The position numbers and the translations under genes were made by a program. A stretch of 64,000 bases of DNA, taken from positions 240,001 through 304,000 of the forward strand of contig JAQJVL010000786.1 in assembly GCA_035578905.1 (NCBI GenBank). Reading direction: 5' to 3'. This DNA comes from Stictocephala bisonia. Lineage: Eukaryota; Arthropoda; Insecta; Hemiptera; Membracidae. Shown in pieces: positions 12,273 to 24,390 of the stretch (position 1 is its first letter; every line of letters starts with the position of its first letter). The notes under the pieces were generated by a model that worked only from the letters and a program-made list of their open reading frames with translations, did not search any database and was not told the DNA's origin.

Positions 12273-12319
12273 AACATCTGTGGCTAATCTCACTTACACA
12301 GTTCTGTCAGAACCAGGAG
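12273..12319 (+). repeat. Inverted repeat arm L (partner at 14982-15028)
   Basis: About 47 bp containing ACATCTGTGGCTAATC and ACACAGTTCTGTCAGAACCA matches the reverse complement of 14982-15028 with about seven differences. The pair could be the ends of an unrecognised transposon of about 2.75 kb, or two unrelated insertions of one repeat. No target-site duplication was found. Confidence 0.55.
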
Positions 12320-12773
12320 TTTGTTGTTTGTTCAGTACACATCTCTAAAACAAATAAAATGTAAATTTACTTTTCCTTAAAGTGAATGGTCACGTTTTAT
12401 ATTCACCTGGATTTGATTTCAGCAAAAAGACTACTTTCTAGTGTATTGTTTTAATTGTATTTGTATGCTATTTTTTTATAGCATTTAATGTAATACTGGG
12501 CATAATATTTATGAATAATATGACACTTATTTACAAATGAACATACAAATTATATGACTGACACGTTTTATACAGCCTGCTTATTTAACTGTGGATTTAG
12601 ATCTGAGAAATATAACGATTTAATTTTTCTCAGTAAAATTTTTTATGTATCCAATGTTTTAATGGCATTTTCATAATTATATATGCAATAACTATTAGGT
12701 CGTAGATAAAATTAAATTAGAGATATACAACATATTGCTTAACAAACGTCACTACTAACTAACCTTTACTACT

Positions 12774-12846
12774 GTATGTGTGTGGGTGGGGAGGGCATTT
12801 ATCACTGTACGTGTATGGTGGGTGGGAGGGCCTTTTCCAATGTATG
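12774..12846 (+). repeat. Dispersed minisatellite, two units (G-rich on +)
   Basis: Two degenerate units with ACTGTACGTGTATGG and GGTGGGTGGGAGGG words, of the family seen at 7345 and 25355. Confidence 0.8.
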
Positions 12847-13899
12847 CCATACACAAAACTAGGTCATTAGTCACAGCTGATTTTAATAAAAAGACTTAGA
12901 GTGGAGGGAGGATGACCGACGTGTGTTCATAAACTCAAACTAAATGGCGTATAGAGGGGAGAGAATGATTACTTCTCCCACCACAGTTCTCCTCCAGCGG
13001 CAGTGAGCTGCAAGGTACAGTTCCGTACAAAATATAATCAATTAGTTATGGTATTTTAACTATGGTTAGGACAAATTTAATTGTATTGGTGAAATTAGCA
13101 ATTATTCTATCATTTAAACCATTAAAAATACCTGAATTATAGCTCAATTTGTTAAACAACACAATATAAGATCCAATGTGGCAAGTGGGATCGTTATTGT
13201 ACTGAAAGATCTATAATTATAGCAGTGACTGTACTAAGAACATATGGTAGTGCGTGGTGGGGGAAAATTCTGTCGGGCATGCGCTGTTCGCAGGCCATCA
13301 ACCATACATCGGATAATACTTCGGTTTCCATCTGTCACTCGACCACAGTATCGGAGCGTGCCTGCATGTTGTTTTCAATGTTGGTAAAATTATAATTTAT
13401 GCTTAGTGACGTTTGTGTACTATTGGTGTTTAGTGTCATGTGTATATTAATAAACTTAATAGAGATGATGGATAACAACGAATCTACATGGAACCTGAAG
13501 GTGGAACACTCGATCTAAAACGAGTTGCCTAGTTTTTCATATTGGACAAATTGAATGAATAAGTAAATAAATTGTCATGTTTTGGAGAGAATGATTAATA
13601 GGTATTATATCACAGCTGTGAGCTGTATACTTAAAGGAATTAAAAAAACTATATGTTATTACGATATGTTGCTATTAAAAATAATAATACTTGTTATATG
13701 GCTTTAAGCTAACTGGTTGTGTTATGATATGTATCTAGAATACCTTGCTCATCTATTTATCTCGGGTCTAATTTAGAGTATTGTTTTCAATGTCCAAATT
13801 ATACCTTATCATGCAAATGGCTCCTTAGAGAGTAATTTTAAACATTTAGTATTTGGAGCAACCCTTCCCTGAGTATTCAGTAGCTAGCCTTATTTCTTA

Positions 13900-14100
13900 T
13901 ACCAAACCTATGTTATTGAAACTGTTTTATTAAACTGATTTATGTCTATTTTAACGATATTGTCTTCTGTTTTGAGTTACATTAAGTTGAGAAAGATTCT
14001 TAAATGTGTATAATCTATTATTGTCTTATTACAGTAATTACTAATGTAAAAGTAGTTATTACACAAAAGTATCATATTAAATAAAACGTAATCCAAAAAA
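13900..14100. repeat. Paralogous block A1 (matches 49640-49830)
   Basis: The words TTACATTAAGTTGAGAAAG, GATTCTTAAATG and ATTATTGTCTTATTACAG are collinear with those at 49700-49770. Together with block A2 this suggests an ancient duplicated segment or a large dispersed repeat. Confidence 0.55.
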
Positions 14101-14981
14101 CTCAGCTAGTATTCAAAATAATATCTAAGTGAACCTTGTTTAGCATCCAAGTAGTTAGGATTGCCAGCGATAGAACACATAAAGAAATCATATCAAATAT
14201 TGAGCCCTTCATTGATGTGGAAAACACGATACAGGTACAGAAAAACAATAATAATAATAGTTTTTTCCTCCAAAAATGTGTACAAAAATTGCATTGCAGT
14301 AGTTTTGAATCACTGACCATCATTAATTCAGTACACTATGGCCAGCACAGTTTAGCAATGTAAGAAAAATCTTCTTATCAGTCCTTATCAATTATTGTCA
14401 CTGATATACTAGTCGGTCACTGTAGAGTGTGTCACTTCATGCTTAACTAAACTATACGGATAAATACTTTAAGAACTGGTGATAATGGTGAATTTAGAAT
14501 TTATCATAAATACAACTCTTTTGATGCACGATAAAGAAAAGAACAAAAATATTTGAACATTTACTATTAAATAACCAAAGTTTTCTTAAGCTAACTTATG
14601 ATGTAAAATAAATAATCAATATCATATTTTGAGAAAAGCCAGCTTTTCATTTGATAAAACTATAGTTCATTGTTGACACATTTTTATTTCTAGATGAAGC
14701 TGATTATACAATTTTGGGCCTAGGTAAATGAAGCTTTTTTTAATTATTTTTAATCTTCGGTTTAACAAACAATTATAATGTGGATCTTCTAGTTCCTTGA
14801 TATATTCTTATATTACCACTTCTTATATAAAATAATTTTAATACCTAAAAAACAATAAGACGGCGTATCGTCAATAAACTGAGTGGACAGAAAATACATG
14901 TTCACGCTTTTGATTAAATTTCATATGTCTAACAAAATGGTTTTGGGTAATTCTTGTTTGATTTTTAGTAACGTTATCTGC

Positions 14982-15028
14982 TCGTGGTTTTGACAGAACT
15001 GTGTCAGGGTGATCAGCCACAGATGTGC
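14982..15028 (-). repeat. Inverted repeat arm R (partner at 12273-12319)
   Basis: See the partner: GACAGAACTGTGTCAGG and CAGCCACAGATGTGC are the complement of the left arm. Adjacent sequence shows no transposase motif. Confidence 0.55.
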
Positions 15029-15129
15029 ATTATAATGGAAATCCCGACAGTTGTTTTTAATTTTAGTCTATCGCTTTTCATTACATCCAGTATTTTTTTT
15101 ATATAAAAAAAGCACGTAACCTCTGAATT

Positions 15130-15370
15130 TGTTTTATTTTACGTGTTTAAAGTAATTGAAAAAGTTTAAGAGTAAACAATCTGTTCACATATTATGATAT
15201 TTTGGTAAGAAGAAGAATAAGTTTTCTAACTTGACTGGAGTGTACAATACAACTCGTATCACATTGGCTTTCCAACAAACTGTAAAAGTTATTAAAGCTT
15301 CCTTTTATTTCTCAGTTTCTTCCCTCAGTACAATGTATACGCCATATATTTATCATTTGTAGTAAATATT
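15130..15370. repeat. Paralogous block A2 (matches 50762-51010)
   Basis: TAACTTGACTGGAGTG, CACATTGGCTTTCCAACAAA and CAGTACAATGTATACG are collinear with 50843-50990. In this copy about 1 kb of unrelated sequence separates A1 and A2. In the other copy a 918-bp inverted-repeat element sits there. Confidence 0.6.
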
Positions 15371-15845
15371 GTATGTTACTGTACTATGTTTGAACGAAAC
15401 GTTTACTCGTATTTGTTGTGTAGGTTTTAAGAACGAAGATTTCATCTTTTTTTCAAAATTATATTGTGCTTTGTTCCATCATTCAGCCACACATTAATAA
15501 AAACATAATTATATAATTTATTTTGGGTATTTTTTATATTTACAATAAAATAAGAATTCTAATACTCGGCTCTTTTCTTTCAAAGCATAAACCTGATTGC
15601 AGGTTCATTAAATTTTTTCTGAAGCATGAAAATTAATATCATTACTTAAAGGAATTTGAAAACATTAATTGTAATTTTACAAACCTTACATTTGGGAATT
15701 ACAAGTACTTATTATTTTATAGTAATTATTAGTAATGCAACAACATTGACTAACCAGAGGTTCACCGGATTGTCAACGATCGTAACATGTGTTGAAGGGA
15801 TCGGACAAACTTTGTAAATAGAGGCTACCTTAATATTTAAATGCA
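15371..15845. other. No feature recognised
   Basis: AT-rich sequence before the 60-bp tandem array. Confidence 0.5.
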
Positions 15846-15850
15846 AAATT

Positions 15851-16499
15851 GACAACTGACAAACTGGACGCCATGTTTTGGACACTTGACTAACAAACGA
15901 CTACATTTTGACTTCCTCACCAATGAGAGTTCGTGTTTTTGACATTTGACTAACAAACGACCACATTTTGACTTCCTCACCAATAAGAATTCGTGTTTTG
16001 GACACTTGACTAACAAACGACCACATTTTGACTTCTTCACCAATGAGAGTTCGTGTTTCGGACACTTGACTAACAAACGACCACATTTTGACTTCCTCAC
16101 CAGTGAGAGTTCGTGTTTCGGACATTTGACTAACAAATGACCACATTTTGACTTCCTCACCAATGAGAGTTCGTGTTTCGGACACTTGACTAACAAACGA
16201 CCACATTTTGACTTCCTCACCAATGAGAGTTCGTGTTTCGGACACTTGACTAACAAACGACCACATTTTGACTTCCTCACCAATGAGAGTTCGTGTTTCG
16301 GACACTTGACTAACAAACGACCACATTTTGACTTCCTCACCAATGAGAGTTCGTGTTTCGGACAAAAGTTAACAAAATGTTCTAACAAACGACCACATTT
16401 TGACTTCCTCACCAATGATAGTTCGTGTTTCGGACACTTGACTAACAAACGACCACATTTTGACTTCCTCACCAATGAGAGTTCGTGTTTCGGACATTT
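15851..16499. repeat. 60-bp tandem repeat array, about 11 units
   Basis: Units carry CCACATTTTGACTTCCTCAC, CAATGAGAGTTCGTGTTTCG and GACACTTGACTAACAAACGA. The period is exactly 60 bp from 15961 to 16321, then one unit of 72 bp (12-bp insert at about 16365-16390), then 60 again. Unit identity is high in the middle and lower at the left edge. Because 60 and 72 are multiples of three and the unit lacks stops in several frames, it yields a 222-codon minus-strand frame (15837-16505), a second minus frame and two plus frames. Open frames on both strands argue for a minisatellite rather than a protein gene. Confidence 0.93.
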
Positions 16500-17243
16500 A
16501 TTCAACGTTTAATTATTAGGTGATTATATTTTAAAACTACCTTTAATATATTATTAGAGCAACTGCTGTCCAAAAAACGTTATATGCGTCCTCACCGACA
16601 CCTCTGTGTCACAAAACCCTATAACGTTTTATGTTACTTTATAAGGCTATTCCTGGAAGTTAATAGAAAACCGATACGCTTTAAAGATTGATATTACAGC
16701 TATTGAACAATAGCAAAGTTCATAACCAACACGTTTTATAGAGTAAACTTCCGTCATATATTCTTGTTCAAACAGTTAAAAACGCGCTTTATCAAAAGAT
16801 AAAGTAGTTGTCGGTGAGTAAACCCGAAACATTTATTACGAGACAATTGTTCTAGTAAACTTAGATAATCACCGCCCTTTTGTCTTGCAATCGATATCAC
16901 CAGTGCCTAATCTTCACTGAAAATTGCAAACTGTTTTTATAGTTATAAATACGTAGCTTTTCATAAACAAACTCATACAAAAGTCTCCTAAACCCAATAA
17001 ATATACATAATTTTGTCTATTTATTATTAATAAACTACAGCTAAAAGTAAAAGCACCTGAAATCAAACTGGGGGATAGTTGTAAAGTATTTGGGATACAC
17101 TGAAAATTACAAAGAGGGGTAAACTGATAAAATTAGGCCTCTACCGAAAAGAAACGAAACCATTCAGAATGATGTACTAGGAAAAATCTTTTTATAAACA
17201 GGTGGGTTAGGATGTTGTAATGATAATGTCTAAAACTTAAAAT
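16500..17243. other. No feature recognised
   Basis: AT-rich sequence with no ORF above noise and no repeat match. Confidence 0.5.
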
Positions 17244-17518
17244 GGATCTTTTCCGTTAATTCACTACCATGATCATAACTTAGGTTAACCTTACACAACG
17301 AAACCAAACCTAACATAACATAACTAAACTAACATAACCTAACCAAACTTAACATAACCTAACCAAACCTAACATAACATAACTAAACCACTAACATAAC
17401 CTAACCAAACATAACATAAGAAAACTAAACCTAACATAACGTAGCTAAACTAACATAACCTAATCAAACCTAACATAACCTAACAAAAGTAATGGTAGTT
17501 AATTAACGGAAAAGGTCC
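17244..17518. mobile_element. MITE, TTAGG-like interior subfamily, complete copy
   Basis: The left end is GGATCTTTTCCGTTAATTCA and the right end AATTAACGGAAAAGGTCC, near-perfect TIRs of about 25 bp. The interior is an array of AACCTAACATAACCTAACCA-type words, the complement of the words in the copy at 2186. This is the clearest copy for defining the family ends. It has no coding capacity. Confidence 0.88.
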
Positions 17519-18399
17519 TTTACATGTATTGAAATTACCATTTCTTATAATTGTCAACAAAATTGAGCTGTTAGTCTTATAAAAACTAATTAAAATGTCT
17601 GATTGTATAAGTGATCATTTACAATACAATATTTTAATTATTAATATGAGAAAATCACAAACCATCATAATTGATCTGATTGAACTGTTCAAATTCTTGA
17701 AACATTCAAAAGCAAATAGTCAACACAACTTGTTTATACAATGGTAAAAGTAATTGCGCATAACATAAGGAATAAATGCTAGACAAAACAACAAAAATTG
17801 CAGCTAAAGTGAAAGTTAAGTGTGGTAGTTTTTGTTCTAGTTATTTTTATCAGAAGAGGTTATCACGAAAAAATAATTATTTTGCGTAAAAACAGAGGTG
17901 AGACCTCCTAATATGCTCACGTGGTTGCTAGCGGGATTAGTTGAGTCTGTCAGGCCTTGAGAACTTTCATGGGAAATTTGACTTGCGCAAAACTTTATTG
18001 AAATTTTTAATAAATTGAAATACTACCAATACTAATCAGACCAATACCACGTAGTTTGTTTCCTACGTAAAGGCCTTATCTGAACATTATTCAAACTCAG
18101 TTAGTACTCAGACTTGTTAACTTGTGTGGCCATTCAAACTCATCCTACATGCATATGGATGAATTTGTATGGCCATATGCATAGCCAATTCACATCCGTC
18201 TAAAAAAACGCACAAAAGGCCGGCATCTCATATCTAAGGGCAATCTCAGAATACCAACGATATTATTTTCTTTAGTTATGGTGATAAGGAAATATGCAAT
18301 TATTTGGCTATAAAACTATAACGGGTTAAATAAAATGGGCTTTCCTAACTAAAAACAACTCAGTAAGTAAGAACTTACACTTTTCAATACTAACCTGGG
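17519..18399. other. No feature recognised
   Basis: AT-rich sequence, with a slightly GC-richer patch at 17900-18000 that I cannot classify. Confidence 0.45.
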
Positions 18400-18525
18400 G
18401 TTCAACAAGTCATCACAGACTGGGCATCACAGGTCACCCATCCAAGGAACAGCCACGCTAGATGTTGCTTGGCGCTGTTATCTTGCAATAACCTTGGAAC
18501 CCTCCGGTCAAGGCCACTGAAAAAC
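18400..18525 (-). mobile_element. 5S rRNA-derived SINE-like head, minus strand
   Basis: The bottom strand reads AAGCAACATCTAGCGTGGCT then GTTCCTTGGATGGGTGACC, close to the conserved 3' half of 5S rRNA (AAGCAGCGTCGGGC followed by TTGGATGGGTGACC). It is too diverged and incomplete to be a functional 5S gene, and a related copy is at 11716. Confidence 0.65.
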
Positions 18526-18604
18526 ACGTCACGGTGTTTTATATGAACTGTGAGGGTGTTTATTTTTTGTATTATTATTATTATTTTTTTTTTATTTATT
18601 TTTT

Positions 18605-19075
18605 TTTTTTCACTGGTGGCACAATGTTGTAACCCAGCTACTTGGGGACAAAGTATTGAAGATATTGTAGGCGATAGTTTCTATTGTCGGTGTTCTTAAT
18701 ACCGACACGGCATCCGCTCAACGGTTGCCATCGACGTGGACACTACTAAAGAAGTCTGGGCGTGTCCATGTTGTATGATAGTCAAGGTTCAGATGTTGTG
18801 TAGGAAATAGAACTGAGTATCAGGCTTGTCAGTTAGCTGAAAATCAGACCACCACTAGGTGGTTCGGATTCTACGTAAAACTGTAGGTCTCTTAGCTGGC
18901 CTGGCTATTGTACTATTAATAAATAGCTCTTTCTGAGAAACAGTCAACCTTAGTAACAATGACTACACTCGTTCATATATACTCAACACACTCATTCGCC
19001 CTTCATATTCATTCATATCTTGACGATCGGTATCTTATGAATGAATAATGAATATGGATAACAATGAATAACATA
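18605..19075 (+). repeat. Dispersed repeat, long copy (pair with 58592-58800)
   Basis: Two blocks match 58592-58800 in the same order: GGCACAATGTTGTAACCCAGC at the start, and CTGGCTATTGTACTATTAAT through CACTCATTCGCCCTTCATAT and GAATGAATAATGAAT at the end. The 58.6-kb copy lacks about 240 bp in between. It ends in a short direct repeat of GAATAA words. Probably a non-autonomous element; class unknown. Confidence 0.6.
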
Positions 19076-19232
19076 AAATCCAATTCTTTAGAAAAGTATT
19101 CATTCGTAAATAGAGTCAGAATACGCGAGCTTTTTACGGTCCTTTCAAATTCATAATTTTATTTATTAGCTTATATAATTAAAGACTCAATATTCTCCCT
19201 ATTAAACCCCCTCCCATCGTTGCCTTTGATTA

Positions 19233-19610
19233 TTAATGTCCCATTGCACTGTAACAATATTTCTCACTTTTAGTCTGGTTCAAATTAAACTTTAGTAACA
19301 AAAATGTGATATTTAAACATGTTATGCTTTGAAGTTTATTTCTACTCGCAACATTCACTGTACTGTTTATGACTCTTTTACAAATACATTTCTTCTGGGG
19401 AAGAGTTATTTTGTTGAAAATAAATGTCTGATATATCTGGAAACCGATTAGATTTAATCTCATCTCTTCCATCGGAGAGGAAACTTGATACCCTAAAGTT
19501 GGCTTCCTATCCAATATATCTCCATTATCATCCATTATATATGATTGGCAGGCACTAAGCAACGCTAGAATAACCTCGTAGCTTGTTAGACTCATCCAAT
19601 GGTACTCCAC
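19233..19610 (-). other. Unrecognised 125-codon open frame
   Basis: This is the longest non-repetitive frame in the window without a transposon motif. The N-terminal half (WMSLTSYEVILALLSACQ, DRKPTLGYQVSSP) has mixed amino-acid composition, whereas the C-terminal half is lysine/asparagine/leucine-rich as expected from AT-rich non-coding DNA. I recognise no domain, and there is no obvious polypyrimidine-AG acceptor just upstream. It may be a decayed transposon or exon fragment, or chance. Confidence 0.2.
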
Positions 19611-19669
19611 GGGTATAGGATTTTAGTGTTTTGAATTAATTTAAAGACCCAAATCTTTTGGTTTTTAAG

Positions 19670-19790
19670 CAAAGCTTATATGTTTAGTTTTTTCTCATGC
19701 TTTAAAATATTTTAAGTGCTTTGACGTATACAGATACCTTAAAGGTAATGTTTTTAAAGATAAAAAAGAGAATATGCAGAATGTATAATT
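19670..19790 (+). repeat. Dispersed repeat (pair with 21300-21420)
   Basis: TACCTTAAAGGTAATGTTTT and ATATGCAGAATG at 19735-19780 match TACCTTAAAGGTGAGGTTTT and ATATGCAGAATA at 21362-21410 in the same orientation, with similarity extending about 60 bp upstream. Class unknown. Confidence 0.55.
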
Positions 19791-21177
19791 TAAACTAGCA
19801 TAAAACTAAGAAATTAAGAAAATAAAACTGGTTTAATATGCAAAGGACTAATGTATGGCCAAGTTATTTTAAACGGACACTTAACAGTTTCTTTTTTTAA
19901 ATATTGATTGATAATTTAATGTAGAATAGAACTTTACTTTTTGATACATAATTACAATATCCTTACATATTACACATACATCTTGCATTTAAGTAAGCAA
20001 ATACAAAAATACATATGCATAATCCAATAGCAATGCATAAATAAATAAAAGTAATTTATACAAAAATACATTTTAATTCTTCTAGGCAAAGTCTGATCAG
20101 AGGAATTACCCGCAACTATAGCAGTAGTTGCCAGAAACAATCAAAAAAAATGTTTGAAGTGAGAGACTTGTCGAGCGCTTCAAATGGTCGAGAACATACA
20201 AAACACTTTCACTCGAGTTTTGAACGATACTTTTCACTACACTACGGAATAAAAACTCATTTTTGGAATGTTAACTGTTTATTAAATTAGAAACATGTTT
20301 TAAAAACAGGTGTTGTTGACTTTGGGAAATTTTCGGTTGTAAACAATGTTACTTTCGGTAGTAAACAATAGACAGCTGTTGAAAATGTGATGTTTCGCAG
20401 GTTGTAAACACATAACGAAAACAGCTGAACTCATAGTAGTGTTGTGAAAAATATGTTACATTTAATAACAAATTAATAGATTAGCTAAAATTCATGAATA
20501 ATAATAATAATAGCTAAAAGAGAACTGTATCAACTAATGAAAACCATTTCCAAACTATTTTATAAAAAAAACATTATTTTTAATGGTAGTGGTTAATGCT
20601 GGTGCAGCTTTTGGCTAAAATGAGTGTAATAAAGTAAACCCAAATAACGAATAATAGAGACATAACTAAAGGTTTTAATAAACTTAAAGTTGAGCATACA
20701 AATTAGAATGGAAATATAAAATGTAAACAAGTACGTGAATAATAATTTAACATATGATTAAATATAATATGACAGATGTATTTATTCACCACAGCGAGAT
20801 GTATTAGTTAAATTTGTAATATTATGTGAAGTTTTAATAAACATTTCAGGTGCAAGAAAACTTTTTTGAAGTTATACTTCTTTGCGCCCGTTAGACACTT
20901 TGGGATGGGATGTTGGTCGAGAAACCGCGTCACGCTGAAAAGTAAGAACAAATTTTTAAGAACTATCGATTAATCGATTGTTAATCGAAGAAATTTAATC
21001 GAAGAAATTACTGATAATGATAATATAGGTGTATAATATAATAATGAAGTCACGTATAATATATTGAAGATAAATATATTGAATAATATTGAAAAATGTC
21101 TTATATTTCATTTATATATCCTGTCTGTTTGTGTGCGTGAGTGGGTGTATGAGAATGGCCAAAGAAGTATAACTTCC

Positions 21178-21178
<1 letters not shown>

Positions 21179-21234
<56 letters not shown>
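21179..21234. repeat. Poly(T) tract, 56 nt
   Basis: An uninterrupted T run. It may be the poly(A) end of a minus-strand retrocopy, but I see no recognisable body to its right. Confidence 0.95.
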
Positions 21235-21235
<1 letters not shown>

Positions 21236-21299
21236 AATGTATTCGAAGGTTTATATATTTTATTGTCTTGATTTAATCTTAGCTTAGTTTTGTAACTGT

Positions 21300-21420
21300 T
21301 ATATTGTTTTTAATTGTTGCTCCTGCTAAAAAATATTTTATGTACTTTATACATATAAAAATACCTTAAAGGTGAGGTTTTTAAAGAACAAAAATAGGAT
21401 ATGCAGAATAAGTACTATTA
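21300..21420 (+). repeat. Dispersed repeat (pair with 19670-19790)
   Basis: Second copy of the repeat described at 19670. Confidence 0.55.
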
Positions 21421-22319
21421 TATATTATTCTAACAATCTTATTTACAACTAGTATTATTTTGTAAAATATTACCTGACATATTACATACATGAAAAGGAT
21501 TATTTTAGGATAATACTGTGGCCAAAATATAATGATAGAATGTTCTGGATAGAAAAACAGAAATATTGCGAGCTGAATGTGAACTCAATATGAAAGATAG
21601 TTGCTGGGATATATTTTTATCACAGGGAATCGTGAACTTGCGACACTGAGCCACCTCAGTTTACCTTATGCAAGAAAACTTTAGTAAAAAGCAGCATACT
21701 TTTTGTTGCACGTACTAAGCATAGTAATTTATCTTCAAACATAATTCTTGGCTACCTATAAATTCTTTTTAAAAAGTTGCTCAAATTATTTTTAGTAGAC
21801 ATGTATTTTATAGTATAGATGATTATTTACTAAATTTAGATAAGGCTTAGAAGTACAAATGTGTCGTGTGTATTAAAAAATACTATTGAAATCATGAATT
21901 ATATTAGTTGGTATATGAAGAAAATAATGATTATTTAATTTCATCACCATTATATAAGTTGCATTTGTTATGAATTACATAATAAATAATAAACACAAAG
22001 CATCAACAAACAGTAATAACTTATTCAAAACAAAATTCATAACATTATTTCTGCATAGTAGTCAACTTATTTATTATTATTATATTTAGTATAATTATAT
22101 ATTATTATTATTTAATGGATATGTATGGTATGATACACTATATTTATCATAGTAATTTAAACACAAATATATATTTAAATAGCAAATCTCACTTTCTTGA
22201 ATCAGTAATATTTGTTTTGTATACACGCGTGTTTGTCTTTTAATTTGTATTGCTGCAGTTTTATATTCTCCCATATACGGTAGCATAAAGGAAGTATTAT
22301 GAATGTCAAAAAAATATTG
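21421..22319. other. No feature recognised
   Basis: Very AT-rich sequence with ATT-rich runs near 22070-22110. Confidence 0.5.
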
Positions 22320-22700
22320 TTTTACATGTTGGTCTAATAATCCATTTTAGGGTCCCCTGAACCCCAAAAATTGTTTTTTTTCTTTTTTTCAAAAAACTGT
22401 TAGGTGTCTGTCCGTATAGGTGTCTGTCTGTGTATATGTGCACTTCGGTGGAGACCAAATGAAAGAATCAATTTTTATGAAATGTTGTATGTAGGTGTAT
22501 TTAGCCAATATCTCCAGACTATTTTTTCACTTTTTTCAAATTTTATTCGTTATTTTGTGGGGAAAACATATAAAAATGGAATTTTCTCAAAAACAGCTCT
22601 AACTATTTTGATTTGATTTTCAGGAAATATGTAGCTTACAAATTAAAACATTTGATTGAAAACCACGTGTCTCTAACTTGACTAGTTTTTAGTTTTTTTT
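22320..22700 (+). repeat. Dispersed repeat, about 370 bp (pair with 34929-35300)
   Basis: It shares collinear words with 34929-35300: CATTTTAGGGTCCCCTGAA, GTGCACTTCGGTGGAGACCA, ATCAATTTTTATGAAAT, GCCAATATCTCCA and TTTTGATTTGATTTTCAGGA. Neither copy has a long ORF. The two are clearly homologous but diverged. Class unknown. Confidence 0.7.
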
Positions 22701-24035
22701 TTTTTTTTACGTGAAAAACATTCTAAAATGCAATTTTTTCAAGCTTTATTCTAGCGGTTTTGATTAAATTTTCAGTAAAGATGCAAATTACAATTAAAAA
22801 TATTTTATTTAACGCCTCACTAAGTTGGGGCTGGAGGCCGAAGGCCGAAAGCCACAACTCAAGTTGTTGAAGGTTGTTTACATAAGTTCTGGCTATGTGA
22901 TTAATTGAACAACTGTTTTCGAATATTATTTTTTTCATATTTTTATTTAAATAAAATAAGTTTTTAGTTTGTAACGTCCTTAGAAATGTATTAAATTGAA
23001 GGTCTGTTTTTAGGTGTGTTTTTACATACTTTAATTTTTATTTTTTTAATCAATCTGACATAACAAAGGGAAGGCGAGAAAGTTTGTGCCAGTCACATGG
23101 TAACATTTATCAAACAATAGACAAATTCTCAAAGGCATAAATTAATTATAGTTATATTGTCTTTTTATAGTTTTGAAGAATTCTTATCCATTTTTCTATC
23201 ATTACCTGTGTCATTTAAATTAGCTCTGCCGTTTGTAAAATGAATAAATAGGGTCCCATAATTCCTGCAAAATTGTTATATTAACAAATTAAGTGTTTCA
23301 CCACGTTTTTTTTATTTTAAAACACCTACTTTAATAAAGTTACTGCTATTGAGTGTATGCTTATTCCATCAACATCACAAAAGAATTATTTCTTTAAAAA
23401 GTACAATTATTATATAAAAAACACGAATACCTTTTAAATTTTAATAAATTGAAATAAGTATTTTTTCTGTTGAACCCGATTTGTTACAAAATAATAATAC
23501 TAGCACCTAAAGTATGGTAAAACTTTTGTAATTACTGAAAGGTCAAATACGATGACCCCATTCAATAGGTTACAAGACCCAACTTGTCCAGTGAAACTTG
23601 GGTTGCCTACAAACTACCGGTAAGTACTTCGTGTTTACACTGGCCTGTGAGCAATTACAAAGCTATTTTTATGCAATAGCAAAATAACTTTTTTTTATAT
23701 TATTTTACATGGTAATTTATCCTCAAGAGATACCAGTAGAAAAGCAAAGTTTTAATTTAAATCAGCCATAAATATTTTATGTATTATTGTACTTATTATG
23801 GTACAGAAAAATTCACATCTTCGACTAGCTTCCCCGTTAATTTCAAACGATTTATCATCAAGAACAGCTTGAAATATGTTTGACGATCGGAAATTAATTC
23901 TCGTATCAGACCCTGTGACTTTTATTGGTGCAATGAACATCACTCGTAAAACATTGTAACATTGTAACTCGACTATTTTCAGTAACTTTCGTACGAGCGT
24001 GGGAAGATACTGTTACCGGAAACTGTAAACGATCA
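22701..24035. other. No feature recognised
   Basis: AT-rich sequence. The minus-strand frames at 22723-22938 and 23752-23943 have no recognisable motif. Confidence 0.5.
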
Positions 24036-24039
24036 GTAA

Positions 24040-24190
24040 TGTGATTGGAGAGATGAAACTCAGACTATGGATCACATAGTTAATGATTGCCGATTTTGCT
24101 CTTTTCACGTGGGTGTAGCGAGGGGTTATGGTTTTCATTAAATTAGAAAACCAGAATGGTTTTTAAACATCGACTTGGCTACAGAGAAAA
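24040..24190 (+). pseudogene. LINE ORF2 C-terminal fragment (RTE/jockey-like tail)
   Basis: Plus-strand translation from 24040 gives CDWRDETQTMDHIVNDC, followed about 30 codons later by WFLNIDLAT. This matches the cysteine/histidine-containing tail after the reverse transcriptase in many insect non-LTR retrotransposons (pattern C-x-C...QTxDHIVxxCP...WLxxLD), with one of the paired cysteines changed to W. Only about 50 codons remain and a stop interrupts them. Confidence 0.6.
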
Positions 24191-24390
24191 TTATATCGAC
24201 TCACAGGACGAGAAAATTATATTTTAACTACACTCAAGGAATTTTTTTGTAGAATTTATTTATAGTTTTTTGTTATTTTGTTTGTCAAATTGTTTTTTTA
24301 TGGCACGTAAAAACCATAATTTAAATTATACAAATAAATTGTTTTAACACTACTCTCTTAGCAAACCGAAATAGTTTTACCCAGTCAACC

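Noticed and set aside
18400..18525. Functional 5S rRNA gene
   Set aside because: Only the 3' half is recognisable and it is diverged; a second homologous copy shows it is a repeat.
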